Origin: Pinguiococcus pyrenoidosus
Taxonomy: Eukaryota > Sar > Pinguiophyceae > Pinguiochrysidales > Pinguiochrysidaceae
Direction: 5' to 3'
Length of the DNA stretch: 12,679 nucleotides
NCBI GenBank assembly: GCA_019677205.1
Contig: JAAMXY010000597.1
Location: 1-12,679 of the forward strand
Below the pieces are notes generated by a model. That model was not told the origin of the DNA. It searched no databases and saw nothing but the letters and a program-made list of their open reading frames with translations. This document shows positions 1-6,007 of the stretch, piece by piece. The position numbers were made by a program, and so were the translations under genes. The stretch's first letter is position 1; each line of letters begins with the position of its first letter.

Positions 1-405
1 GACGTCTTGGACTGCCTGGATCAAGGCCCAGCGATCCTGATTTTCGTCCACCCTGCAGCTCCTCGAAGTGGACGACTGTTCCACAGCAAACAGGAAGGTG
101 TTCATGCGACCCTCGTCAATGTCAGAAGCAGTAAGATCACGGACGTCGCCGTCATCGCTTGCTCCTTCTTCGTCTTCCCAGTAGCCATCCTGCGCTCCAT
201 CCGTGCCAGCCACCTCGTCACCATCTTGCGCGTCCCCACCGATCAAGGCCGCTGAGGGGATGTCGGACCAAGGGATGCGATGCTCCGCGCATGCCATCAA
301 CCTTTTGCTCTGGCTCTTGTCCGAGACGAGAATGACTTTGACGCGACGATCCCGCAGACGGCTTAGAGCCACTTGCTCCGATTGTGATGTGACGAAGAGA
401 ACCCC
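1..405 (-). CDS. Partial acidic hypothetical protein, gene runs off the left edge
   Basis: This frame stays open from about 535 down to base 1; from 405 leftward the translation reads like a folded protein. It starts with hydrophobic strands (GVLFVTSQSEQ and VKVILVSDK), followed by an alternating helix ending in IPWSDIP, then a strongly acidic stretch rich in Asp, Glu and Gly, and it continues past the window edge. No start codon is evident before residue 37 (Met in MACAEH). A T-rich tract followed by CAAAG lies just upstream on this strand at about 406-430, so 405 may be a splice acceptor; alternatively, one fewer G in the 5-G run at 402-406 would join it to an upstream frame beginning MMPSEQ. 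The strand-turn-helix pattern loosely recalls the last strands of NYN/LabA-type nuclease folds, but the acidic residues expected there are not evident, so I do not name a function. Coding status is likely, not certain. Confidence 0.42.
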
Positions 406-776
406 CTTTGAGAGCCAGCCGGGACGGGCAGGACAAAAAAACGACGACGGCACCGTCCACGGCGCCGACGGTAACACGGGTGGCACTGCCCAGCGACTTG
501 CCGAGCAAAGCACCGACGATGGTGCCAAGTGACATGTCGTCTATGGCTACCCTCTGTTCCGATGGCATCAAGTCTCACGAAGGCTCCGTCTGCTGCGCGG
601 CGTCGTGTGGTCATTGCGGTGGTTGCGGTTGTGCGAACCTACCTGGCGGTCCGAATTTATGTTGTCCTAGCACGATCTCGGAGACTGGCATTCCATGCGA
701 GCTGTCCACCGACATCGGTTGTCTCCTACGAGATTTCGAAGGCATTTCCAACACCGAGAGTTGCGTGGATGCGTAA
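393..776 (+). CDS. Cysteine-rich secreted/surface-type protein with CCAASCG motif, C-terminal part
   Basis: The frame is open from just after a TGA at 390-392 to the TGA at 774-776. It first encodes a Ser/Thr/Pro linker (TTTAPSTAPTVTR, then PSDLPSKAPTMVPSDM), the kind of low-complexity spacer common in stramenopile extracellular proteins. It then encodes a compact cysteine module: CCAASCGHCGGCGC, PGG, CC and two further cysteines (IPCELS, IGCLL). The 'CC-ASCG-CGG-GC...PGG...CC...C...C' spacing recurs in many algal predicted proteins of unknown function, which is why I favour this frame over the overlapping ones. Only ATG 519 gives an internal start (86 residues), and the linker begins before it, so an upstream exon is likely. 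No signal peptide is visible in the part present. The proximal part overlaps the possible upstream extension of the minus-strand gene at the left edge. Confidence 0.55.
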   Translation, partial: RREPPLRASRDGQDKKTTTAPSTAPTVTRVALPSDLPSKAPTMVPSDMSSMATLCSDGIKSHEGSVCCAASCGHCGGCGCANLPGGPNLCCPSTISETGIPCELSTDIGCLLRDFEGISNTESCVDA

Positions 777-916
777 ATCCGACGAAACGAATGCGAGTGC
801 AGTAGTACATACAGAATGGACCCGAGTCCGCCGTTTCATCGGCTGTAGGAAGTCAGAAATTGTCCATTTCTAAGGAGAAGAATGCTTCATACGGGCCAAG
901 GGGACAGAAGAATCTT

Positions 917-966
917 GCAAGAAAAGCACGAGATCAAGAGCAAGAAAAGCACGAGATCAAAAGCAA
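917..966. repeat. 23-bp tandem repeat, about 2.2 copies
   Basis: The unit GCAAGAAAAGCACGAGATCA begins at 917 and again at 940, followed by a third partial start at 963. It lies in the 279-base purine-rich spacer (777-1055) between the cysteine-rich gene and the 3' end of the ammonium transporter gene. I see no gene in that spacer. Confidence 0.85.
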
Positions 967-1055
967 CAAGAAGGCTATATGAACAAAGTACAGGAAGCGC
1001 CGCGCCCCTACTTTGATGTCAGTTTAGGTGGACCTTTTTCCGTGGGACACATTTC

Positions 1056-2768
1056 TCACACAGGAGGAACCCCTGGTGGCACAGGCACAGGTTCTGGCGC
1101 GATCTTCTTCAATCTATTGCCGGGGGGATCTCCTTTCGTTATCGAATTGCCGGTATTTCCCACTTGTCCTTGGTCTGCTTGTGTCGAGGACGCCTCCGAC
1201 GGCGCCGTACTTTTCGCGCTGTTCTGCGTTCTACGGCGACTCTGCGTCGAGGGACGATGTCCCTTGGTCTTCTCTCCTGGTTTCATGGGATGAAATGACT
1301 TTGCGCGGTTGCGTTGCTCCGCTTCGTGGACGAGATTATGCTCCAGGACATCCGCCGCGGTGAGCTCCGGATAGGCCGAGCCTTCGTGATACTTGAAATC
1401 TAGCCCGAGAAGCTCGGCATCTTCGTTCACACGGAGATACGACCCGCCACCCTTTTGTTTGATGGATCGAAGAATCAGCCCGAAGCACGCAATGGGCACG
1501 CCCGCGATGAGAATGATCACGACGCAGCCTAGGAGCTGAGCCTGGAGCAAACTGCCATCGCCACCGTACAGAAAACCTTGGTGATTCCCGTCGTGATCTG
1601 CTCGGGCGAAATGGCTATCGAGCAGTTCCCCCTTCGCGAATGCCGCGGTCGCTAGTAAGCCCCATATGCCGTTGGCGCCATGAATGGGAATCGCGTCGAG
1701 GGGATCGTCGATCTGCAGCTTAATCAGGGCGGCACTGACGCCCTTGTAGATGAAGCAAGCCGCCATGCCAATGAGGAGGGCTGCCCAGACGTCGACGTAC
1801 GCGCACGACGCCGTGATGGCAACCAAGCCGGCCAACAGGGCGTTGTTCGCCTCGGATAGGTCACAGGTCCCGAAGACGCACATCTGATAGACGAGCACAG
1901 ATGCCAGAGACATGGACCCGGACATGACGGTAGTGACTGCACAGCGCGCCGCAATCTCCAGCCCAAGAGCGCTCGCGTCCAGCGTTGAAGAGGCGTTGAA
2001 CGATACCCATCCAGCAAGTAGAATGTAGGTCCCGAGGTTGGCGCTACTCGGACTGTGTCCTTTGAAATTCGCGACGGTGACCTTCTTTTCGTCGTCTTCG
2101 TCCTTCATGAAGCGGAGCGTCCGCGGACCAAGCACGACGCATTGTGCGAGTGCCGCGCTGCCTCCACAAAGATGGACCACGCCTGAGCCAGCAAAGTCCA
2201 CAAATCCGTAGTCCTTCGCAAGCCATCCGTCGGCATCCCAACACCAACTGACGATCAACGCGTAGAGGAATGCGACGAGAATGAAGGTTTGCAAAAGATA
2301 GGCCGCCAAACTCATCCGCTCCGCCACCGCGCCAGACACAATCGTTGCAGCCGTCACTGCGAAGGACATGGAATGGAAAAGCGCGAGGAAGTTGTCACTG
2401 TCGCGACTCCCATAGTCATGGCCAGATGCTCCAGACGCGCCAGGACCCGCGATGCCGAAGCCGATGGAATACCACGCCAACGTGCCGAAGGCGAAGTCGC
2501 ACATGTTCTTGAAAAGAATGGATTTCCCATGTTTGCTTCGGAGACTTCCGAATTCAAGCAACGCAAATCCTGCCTGCATGAACACAATGTTTACAGCACT
2601 CAGCAGAAGCCACATGCCAAGACCTGCCGTCGCATCATTGGCGTTGGCCTCTTCCAACGCCGCCACAGTGGCTTGCAGCGCAGTGACGTTGCTTTCGAGA
2701 GAGGTCATGTCGTCAGCTGGAGACACGTCTTCTGAGCCGCAGGAACGCTTCGAGGAGAAACCTTCCAT
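1056..2768 (-). CDS. Ammonium transporter, Amt/MEP/Rh superfamily (AMT type)
   Basis: This 570-residue membrane channel should carry ammonium/ammonia across the plasma membrane for nitrogen uptake. Eleven hydrophobic segments can be counted between residues about 48 and 436. The family signature is DFAGSGVVH at 191-199. The twin pore histidines correspond to H199 and H363 (in PIHGANGIWG), the gating phenylalanines to F131 and F257 (GWVSFN), and the external-site tryptophan to W182. GAVAERM at 146-152 and LLGLDFKYHEGSAYPEL near 453-469 are typical of the eukaryotic AMT end. Two features are unusual: a polar, coiled N-terminal leader of about 45 residues, and a roughly 100-residue C-terminal tail rich in Ser, Gln, Lys and Pro ending in a Pro-Val run. 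The start is the ATG at 2766-2768; the codon just upstream is TTG. No intron is needed. The catalytic residues look intact, so it is probably functional. Confidence 0.97.
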   Translation of the reverse strand: MEGFSSKRSCGSEDVSPADDMTSLESNVTALQATVAALEEANANDATAGLGMWLLLSAVNIVFMQAGFALLEFGSLRSKHGKSILFKNMCDFAFGTLAWYSIGFGIAGPGASGASGHDYGSRDSDNFLALFHSMSFAVTAATIVSGAVAERMSLAAYLLQTFILVAFLYALIVSWCWDADGWLAKDYGFVDFAGSGVVHLCGGSAALAQCVVLGPRTLRFMKDEDDEKKVTVANFKGHSPSSANLGTYILLAGWVSFNASSTLDASALGLEIAARCAVTTVMSGSMSLASVLVYQMCVFGTCDLSEANNALLAGLVAITASCAYVDVWAALLIGMAACFIYKGVSAALIKLQIDDPLDAIPIHGANGIWGLLATAAFAKGELLDSHFARADHDGNHQGFLYGGDGSLLQAQLLGCVVIILIAGVPIACFGLILRSIKQKGGGSYLRVNEDAELLGLDFKYHEGSAYPELTAADVLEHNLVHEAEQRNRAKSFHPMKPGEKTKGHRPSTQSRRRTQNSAKSTAPSEASSTQADQGQVGNTGNSITKGDPPGNRLKKIAPEPVPVPPGVPPV

Positions 2769-2945
2769 CAACGCATGAAACGCTCAAGGTCGTCGTTTCA
2801 TATTCCCAATTCCCAAGTTTCTGCTCCACAACCGGGACCTATTTAAGCTTCAGATACGAAACCCGCTTTCTACTATCTGTATCCCCCCTTCTCCAACGCC
2901 GTGATGCTTCCATGAGTAAGCGAATCCTCCAGACGAGAATCCTAC

Positions 2946-3242
2946 CTACTTCATGAGAACCTTGCGGGCCTTGAACCCTTCCCAAAAGAACTCTTCGGCC
3001 TTGATTGCCTCGCGCGTATTCGCCTTGGACTTGGCTGTGCGGCACCCCGAAGTCTCCACAGTCGTTCGATAGCGGTCGACGAGGCCCACGAAGAGTTGGC
3101 CCCAGCGGCACCGAGGTGCTTCGGACAGGTGCACGCGGCATACATCGGCTATCCGTATGGTACCGAAGGGGACCGTCTTCGGTATCCGGACCTCGGGTGG
3201 TCGTTCCTGAGCGAGCTGCAGTGGTAAGACGATGGAGTCCAT
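2946..3242 (-). CDS. Short hypothetical protein (98 aa)
   Basis: The frame starts at an ATG (MDSIVLPLQLAQERPPEV) and ends at the stop at 2946. The residue mix is protein-like: a hydrophobic strand, one central WGQLFVGLVDRYR segment and a basic, helical C-terminus (EEFFWEGFKARKVLMK). I recognise no family. The frame remains open for about 65 bases upstream of the ATG, so it could instead be a 3' exon of a larger minus-strand gene, perhaps of the 248-residue gene upstream; that gene has its own stop 97 bases before this ATG. Two overlapping frames (2839-3246 minus and 3005-3277 plus) are of similar length but have less convincing composition. The bases between the ammonium transporter start (2768) and 2946 show nothing I can name. 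Confidence 0.38.
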   Translation of the reverse strand: MDSIVLPLQLAQERPPEVRIPKTVPFGTIRIADVCRVHLSEAPRCRWGQLFVGLVDRYRTTVETSGCRTAKSKANTREAIKAEEFFWEGFKARKVLMK

Positions 3243-3338
3243 CCAAGCGAGGGGCAACACATGGTGGGTGTGCGTAAGAGATCGTGGGGGAGCAGCACGG
3301 TTATGTCACCAGCGGAAAGAGTTTGATTCAGTAAACCT

Positions 3339-4085
3339 CTAGTCCTGCAAGCCATCTACACACTCTTCCATGGCCGCTGTTTCCAAACTTGCCAGATCTG
3401 TGACCACGGCAAGATATTTTCGGGCCTTCTCTGGCAGGCCATCCACAAACTCCATGGTCCGAAGCTCCTGATGAAGATGCATGCGAGCTTCGTGCACCTT
3501 TGTCTTCAGGAGCGCCTCGAGGTGCTCCTTTGCCTGCACGTACGCCTCGAACGCCTCCTTTGCACGCGCTCTTGCTTCTACAATCATCTTCACGGTGTCG
3601 TTGACGTCCACTTCTTCGTGCGACTTTTCTTCGGGTACCCCATCAACCGTCTCCTCGTCGTCCTCTTGCTCACGCCGAGGTCGCTTTGCGCTTCGGCTCA
3701 GCTCGAGAGGATGATTCGCCCGCTCAAGCTGATCTTCATTGGGGGTTGGTGCCATCAATGACGCAAGAGCTCCGTTTGGTCCCCGCGCTTTCAGCAGAAC
3801 TCTTCTGATCTCGTCCTTGCTCGTGCAACGCTTCAGATCCTCCGAGCACTGGGCACGTCTGAACAGGAGCACCTTTCGCACTGCGAGCAGAGTCGTGTAA
3901 CCGAAGTTAATCTGAGCCGCTATGTTCGGCTTCGTAAGCGCCTTCTTCACGACGGCGTCAAGAAGCTTCTTCTGGGTCACGTCCGAGAAGCGTGCCTCGG
4001 CGGCGGACACGTTCGCCCATGCGAGCACCTTGTCAAACGTTGGTTGGTGCTTGTGCGCCGTGCCGGGGGTCATTTTGGCGCGCAT
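3339..4085 (-). CDS. Charged coiled-coil protein of unknown function (248 aa)
   Basis: The product is soluble, with no signal peptide or membrane segment. Residues 1-105 are a helical, Lys/Arg-rich domain with regularly spaced Leu, Val and Ala. Residues about 106-132 are a loop. A nuclear-localisation-like cluster, KRPRR, sits at 134-138 and is followed immediately by a highly acidic run (EDDEE) to about 160. Residues about 163-215 form a long Ala/Glu/Lys helix predicted to coil, and the C-terminus is again helical. The basic-cluster/acidic/coil layout suggests a nuclear or nucleic-acid-associated protein, but this is inference and I recognise no family. The ATG at 4083-4085 is the first in frame. 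The frame stays open upstream to about 4169, and a GT...AG stretch at 4106-4144 could be an intron, so the true N-terminus may differ. Confidence 0.72.
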   Translation of the reverse strand: MRAKMTPGTAHKHQPTFDKVLAWANVSAAEARFSDVTQKKLLDAVVKKALTKPNIAAQINFGYTTLLAVRKVLLFRRAQCSEDLKRCTSKDEIRRVLLKARGPNGALASLMAPTPNEDQLERANHPLELSRSAKRPRREQEDDEETVDGVPEEKSHEEVDVNDTVKMIVEARARAKEAFEAYVQAKEHLEALLKTKVHEARMHLHQELRTMEFVDGLPEKARKYLAVVTDLASLETAAMEECVDGLQD

Positions 4086-4105
4086 TTCGGCCTTCGAAGA
4101 GCAGC

Positions 4106-4144
4106 CTGGGTGGGTGAGGAGGAGAGGAAGGTTCAGCGCGTTAC
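4106..4144 (-). other. Candidate 39-nt micro-intron upstream of the 248-aa gene
   Basis: On the minus strand this segment begins GTAACG after AAAAAAG and ends in a C/T-rich tract with CACCCACCCAG, followed by the exon-like GCTGCTCTTCG leading into the ATG at 4085. The donor, pyrimidine tract and acceptor look right, but 39 nt is very short, and the segment is itself open in the coding frame (39 is a multiple of 3), so sequence alone cannot decide. Confidence 0.28.
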
Positions 4145-4151
4145 CTTTTTT

Positions 4152-4185
4152 ATTGGATTCTTGATTTTAAAATTAAAAATCCAAT
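4152..4185. repeat. 34-bp AT-rich imperfect palindrome
   Basis: The left arm ATTGGATTCTTGATTTT meets, without a spacer, a right arm whose reverse complement is ATTGGATTTTTAATTTT, so 15 of 17 positions pair. It marks the point where base composition drops sharply to AT-rich (about 4141-4245), directly upstream of the minus-strand 248-residue gene. It could be a hairpin, a promoter element, a terminus of a small foldback element, or a scar of a mobile element. Confidence 0.75.
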
Positions 4186-4195
4186 CTCTATCCAT

Positions 4196-4557
4196 TGTTA
4201 ATCAATAATACATATACTTTATTTTAAAAACTATTCTCAACTGTACGGTGATTATCCGAGAACAGCGTAGATACAGTAGTGGAACAGTCATAGCTATCGA
4301 TAGTGTGACCATTCCGGACTCGTATGGTCCGGATCAGTCTCACACCAGCAGAACAGCTCAGCGATCACCTTGGCTTTGAGTGTGGAAGGATACAAGATAC
4401 GTAAGGACCACCTGGAGCTGGTAAGCACGATTGTACTCAACAGCACAACTTTTTCTCCCACTGGGAACGCCTCTCTCTGTCTCTCTCACGTCGATTCCTG
4501 GTTCGTCGCTCTGGCTGACGGGATTCTAAGCAATAACTGTCTAATAGGTTAAGAGCC
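4196..4557 (+). mobile_element. Possible decayed LTR with primer-binding-like site
   Basis: The interval opens with TGTTAATC at 4196 and could close with CTAATA at 4541-4546, resembling a degraded TGTTAG...CTAACA LTR pair. The following bases GGTTAAGAGCC (4547-4557) resemble the GGTATCAGAGC primer-binding sequence, complementary to initiator-Met tRNA, used by Copia elements. No second copy of the LTR is visible in the window, and there is no target-site duplication I can identify. The interval contains palindromes, including CTATCGATAG at 4294-4303, and no credible gene. Treat as a hypothesis. Confidence 0.25.
4303..4345. repeat. Two-part stem-loop (nested inverted repeat)
   Basis: The outer arms GTGTGA (4303-4308) and TCACAC (4340-4345) enclose inner arms TCCGGAC (4313-4319) and GTCCGGA (4327-4333) with a 7-base loop. 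Thirteen pairs are perfect. It lies in non-coding, repeat-like DNA. Confidence 0.7.
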
Positions 4558-4583
4558 TAAGCTCGCTGCGCCACCTCCACGCC

Positions 4584-4841
4584 ATGGACATCCGAGCCCT
4601 TGTCGAGGAGGTGGGAGCGCCGGTGGACTTCGCGGAGTCGCTGGAAGCGACCTTAGGACTATCCGAAGTCGCAGATCTACCGTTGGTCACCGACGAAATG
4701 CGCACAACCGCCAACGAGAGCATCACGGACATGTCCAAACGCATCCGCCCTATCTAAGTGACGAAGATCAAGCTAGTCCGCGATCTTCTCGCTTCTGGAA
4801 CCTACGCCAGCGACGACCAGCTGCTCTCAGACTCTCCATAG
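4584..4841 (+). pseudogene. Small SAM-like ORF interrupted by an in-frame stop
   Basis: From the ATG at 4584 the frame reads MDIRALVEEVGAPVDF, then LGLSEVADLPLVTDEM and MSKRIRPI, and meets TAA at 4755-4757. The same frame resumes at once with VTKIKLVRDLLASGTY and ends at TAG 4839-4841. The joined pattern (short helix, 'L-LVTDEM' middle, 'R-R-I-x-VTKIKLVRDLL' final helix) fits a SAM-like helical bundle, in which the last helix follows a basic loop, so the TAA looks like a recent nonsense change (CAA to TAA is one possibility). Each half alone is short. It follows the possible LTR and primer-binding-like site by 26 bases, so it could be the start of a retroelement gag region; alternatively it is a degraded host gene. 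Coding-type composition (GC-rich, no frameshift) contrasts with its AT-rich left flank. Confidence 0.5.
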
Positions 4842-5265
4842 CTACGGGGCTTGTATGTACAGACCGCAACAAGATGCTGCAGTCGTCTATGCATCGGTTC
4901 AAGCGATCACATGATCGATCACCAGGATCGATCATATGATCGATATCGAGGCTTGAATATCTCGTCGTATGATCAATCTTGAAGATCGATCCTACGCCTT
5001 GTACCAGCTCGTTGGCCCGTCCACCTGTGTGACGCAGAAGCAACGAACCTAGTGCATCGCTCGCTCGTTTTTGACAGTAGGAAAGAATGGATGTGATTCT
5101 AGCGTGTGATGAGTGACGAGACCACTCAGAGTTGCCTACGTCGCCTATCCTAGGCTACGTGCACACTTCTGATTGGCTTAATTGCCCGCATCACTCACTA
5201 GTAGATCGATGCAACCAGAACACGACCTCTTGTACTCATGTAAGTATCAAACATGTACTCTGGTC
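4842..5265. other. Gene-free interval with GATC palindrome cluster
   Basis: I see no convincing coding frame here. Its main content is the GATC palindrome cluster described separately. The right part (about 5040-5265) has no recognisable structure; read on the minus strand it follows the Copia remnant and would be where a 3' LTR should lie, but I cannot identify LTR ends. Confidence 0.5.
4905..4991. repeat. Cluster of nine GATC tetramers with nested palindromes
   Basis: GATC occurs at 4905, 4913, 4917, 4926, 4930, 4938, 4971, 4984 and 4988, nine times in 87 bases. It includes an 18-bp perfect palindrome ATCGATCATATGATCGAT at 4927-4944 and a 10-bp one, TGATCGATCA, at 4912-4921. Function is unknown; it may be a protein-binding array, the residue of a simple repeat, or part of a mobile element's terminus. 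Confidence 0.85.
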
Positions 5266-5296
5266 AGCTACTCTTTCCCTACTCCTGTTGTCACTC
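5266..5296 (-). repeat. 31-bp direct repeat, copy next to the Copia 3' end
   Basis: It is identical to 5597-5627 and lies 301-331 bases from it. On the minus strand, which is the sense strand of the Copia fragment, it reads GAGTGACAACAGGAGTAGGG and then AAAGAGTAGCT. It follows the RNase H stop by about 35 bases, and its purine run is placed where a polypurine tract would be expected before a 3' LTR. Confidence 0.9.
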
Positions 5297-5331
5297 CTCT
5301 GAAAGGTATCTAGACAAGTACAGTGTTTACT

Positions 5332-5598
5332 CTACATCGCTAGATCAGTCAGCTTCTTATGACGGTGCCTACTCAATGGCTTTGTCATCAAGTCACTCAC
5401 ATTCCACTCCGTTCCAATGTGCTCAATCACTACCACACCAGCTGCAATCGCTTCCCTGGTACGATGATAGCTTATCGCCGCATGCTTTGCTTTCAGCTTG
5501 GACTTGAGGATTGTCGATGATTGGTACACTGCCATGTTGTCCGTGTACACCCTCGTCGGATTGGGTAAGCTTTCGCTCGCGTTTCCGCAGGCTTCTAG
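5332..5598 (-). pseudogene. Copia-type retrotransposon RNase H, C-terminal fragment
   Basis: The translation contains PTRVYTDNMAVYQSS, which matches the Copia RNase H strand bearing the catalytic 'DN' aspartate. It is followed by KLKAKHAAISYHRTREAIAA, an 'IEHIGTEWNVSDLMTKPLS' segment and a short basic tail before TAG at 5332-5334. This is the usual end of a Copia Pol polyprotein. Reverse transcriptase, integrase and protease are absent, and an in-frame TAG at 5599-5601 separates this part from a gag-like segment in the same frame. The fragment is bracketed by the two 31-bp repeats. The 'YHR-REA-AAG' wording is characteristic of stramenopile Copia elements. It is a dead remnant, probably produced by a large internal deletion or template switch. 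Confidence 0.82.
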
Positions 5599-5627
5599 CT
5601 ACTCTTTCCCTACTCCTGTTGTCACTC
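5597..5627 (-). repeat. 31-bp direct repeat, copy at the gag/RNase H junction
   Basis: It is identical to 5266-5296. It overlaps the end of the gag-like frame (encoding VTTGVGKE and a TAG) and joins directly to the RNase H fragment in the same reading frame. Its position at the junction suggests the repeat took part in the rearrangement that removed the rest of the element. Confidence 0.9.
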
Positions 5628-5820
5628 GTTGCCACGTCACCCCAGTGTTTTCCTCATTGGGTAAGAGGAAAGCATCGCTTATGGTGCCGGCTTCCTTCTT
5701 ACACCCAGGTATTGACGTGGTCTTCGCCAGCGACTGAAAGAGCAGTAGCCAATCCCCCCAAAGAGGACTGCTACCGTCTGACACTTCGCCGGTGAAGATC
5801 GGAACAGATTGTTGAGACAT
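5599..5820 (-). pseudogene. Gag-like N-terminal fragment of a Copia element
   Basis: From the ATG at 5818-5820 the frame reads MSQQSVPIFTGEVSDG, then a Trp-containing helix (LWGDWLLLFQSLAKTT) and ends with VTTGVGKE and TAG. The 'P-F-G-E ... W ... L' beginning resembles the N-terminus of Copia Gag/UBN2-type regions, and it lies on the same strand and in the same frame as the RNase H fragment directly downstream. I infer that it is the 5' coding end of the same element, fused to the 3' end by deletion. It could also be an unrelated short ORF; the family match is weak by eye. The bases upstream (5821-6007) hold no recognisable LTR or primer-binding site and form the spacer to the plus-strand ROCO-type gene. 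Confidence 0.45.
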
Positions 5821-6007
5821 TCTTGCGCAGAGGAAGCGTGTGAGAGGCTAGAGATCACGAGAAAGTCGTGTTGAGAAACACGTGGTGCTGGTGAGATAAG
5901 TACCTTCATGCGTAGTACACTATCCACGGGAAAGAGTACCCCAACACTTCCAAGCATTCCGAGGTCATGGAAGCGCTCATTGGCTCACACATCCTTGCCC
6001 TTTTGGA

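Noticed and set aside
1-405. NYN/LabA-type nuclease assignment for the left-edge gene
   Set aside because: The strand-helix pattern is similar but the conserved acidic residues are not apparent in the visible part.
218-571. 117-codon minus frame as a complete gene
   Set aside because: Its second half is antisense noise, while a different frame on the same strand (1-405) is better; only the first part might join that frame.
2839-3277. Several overlapping ~100-codon frames on both strands
   Set aside because: Only one (2946-3242 minus) has protein-like composition with an ATG; the others look like shadows.
4927-4944. CRISPR-like or bacterial operator array
   Set aside because: No regular repeat-spacer spacing, and the surrounding genes are eukaryotic.
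5332-5820. An intact, expressed gag-RNase H gene
   Set aside because: A TAG divides the two parts and reverse transcriptase, integrase and protease are all missing.
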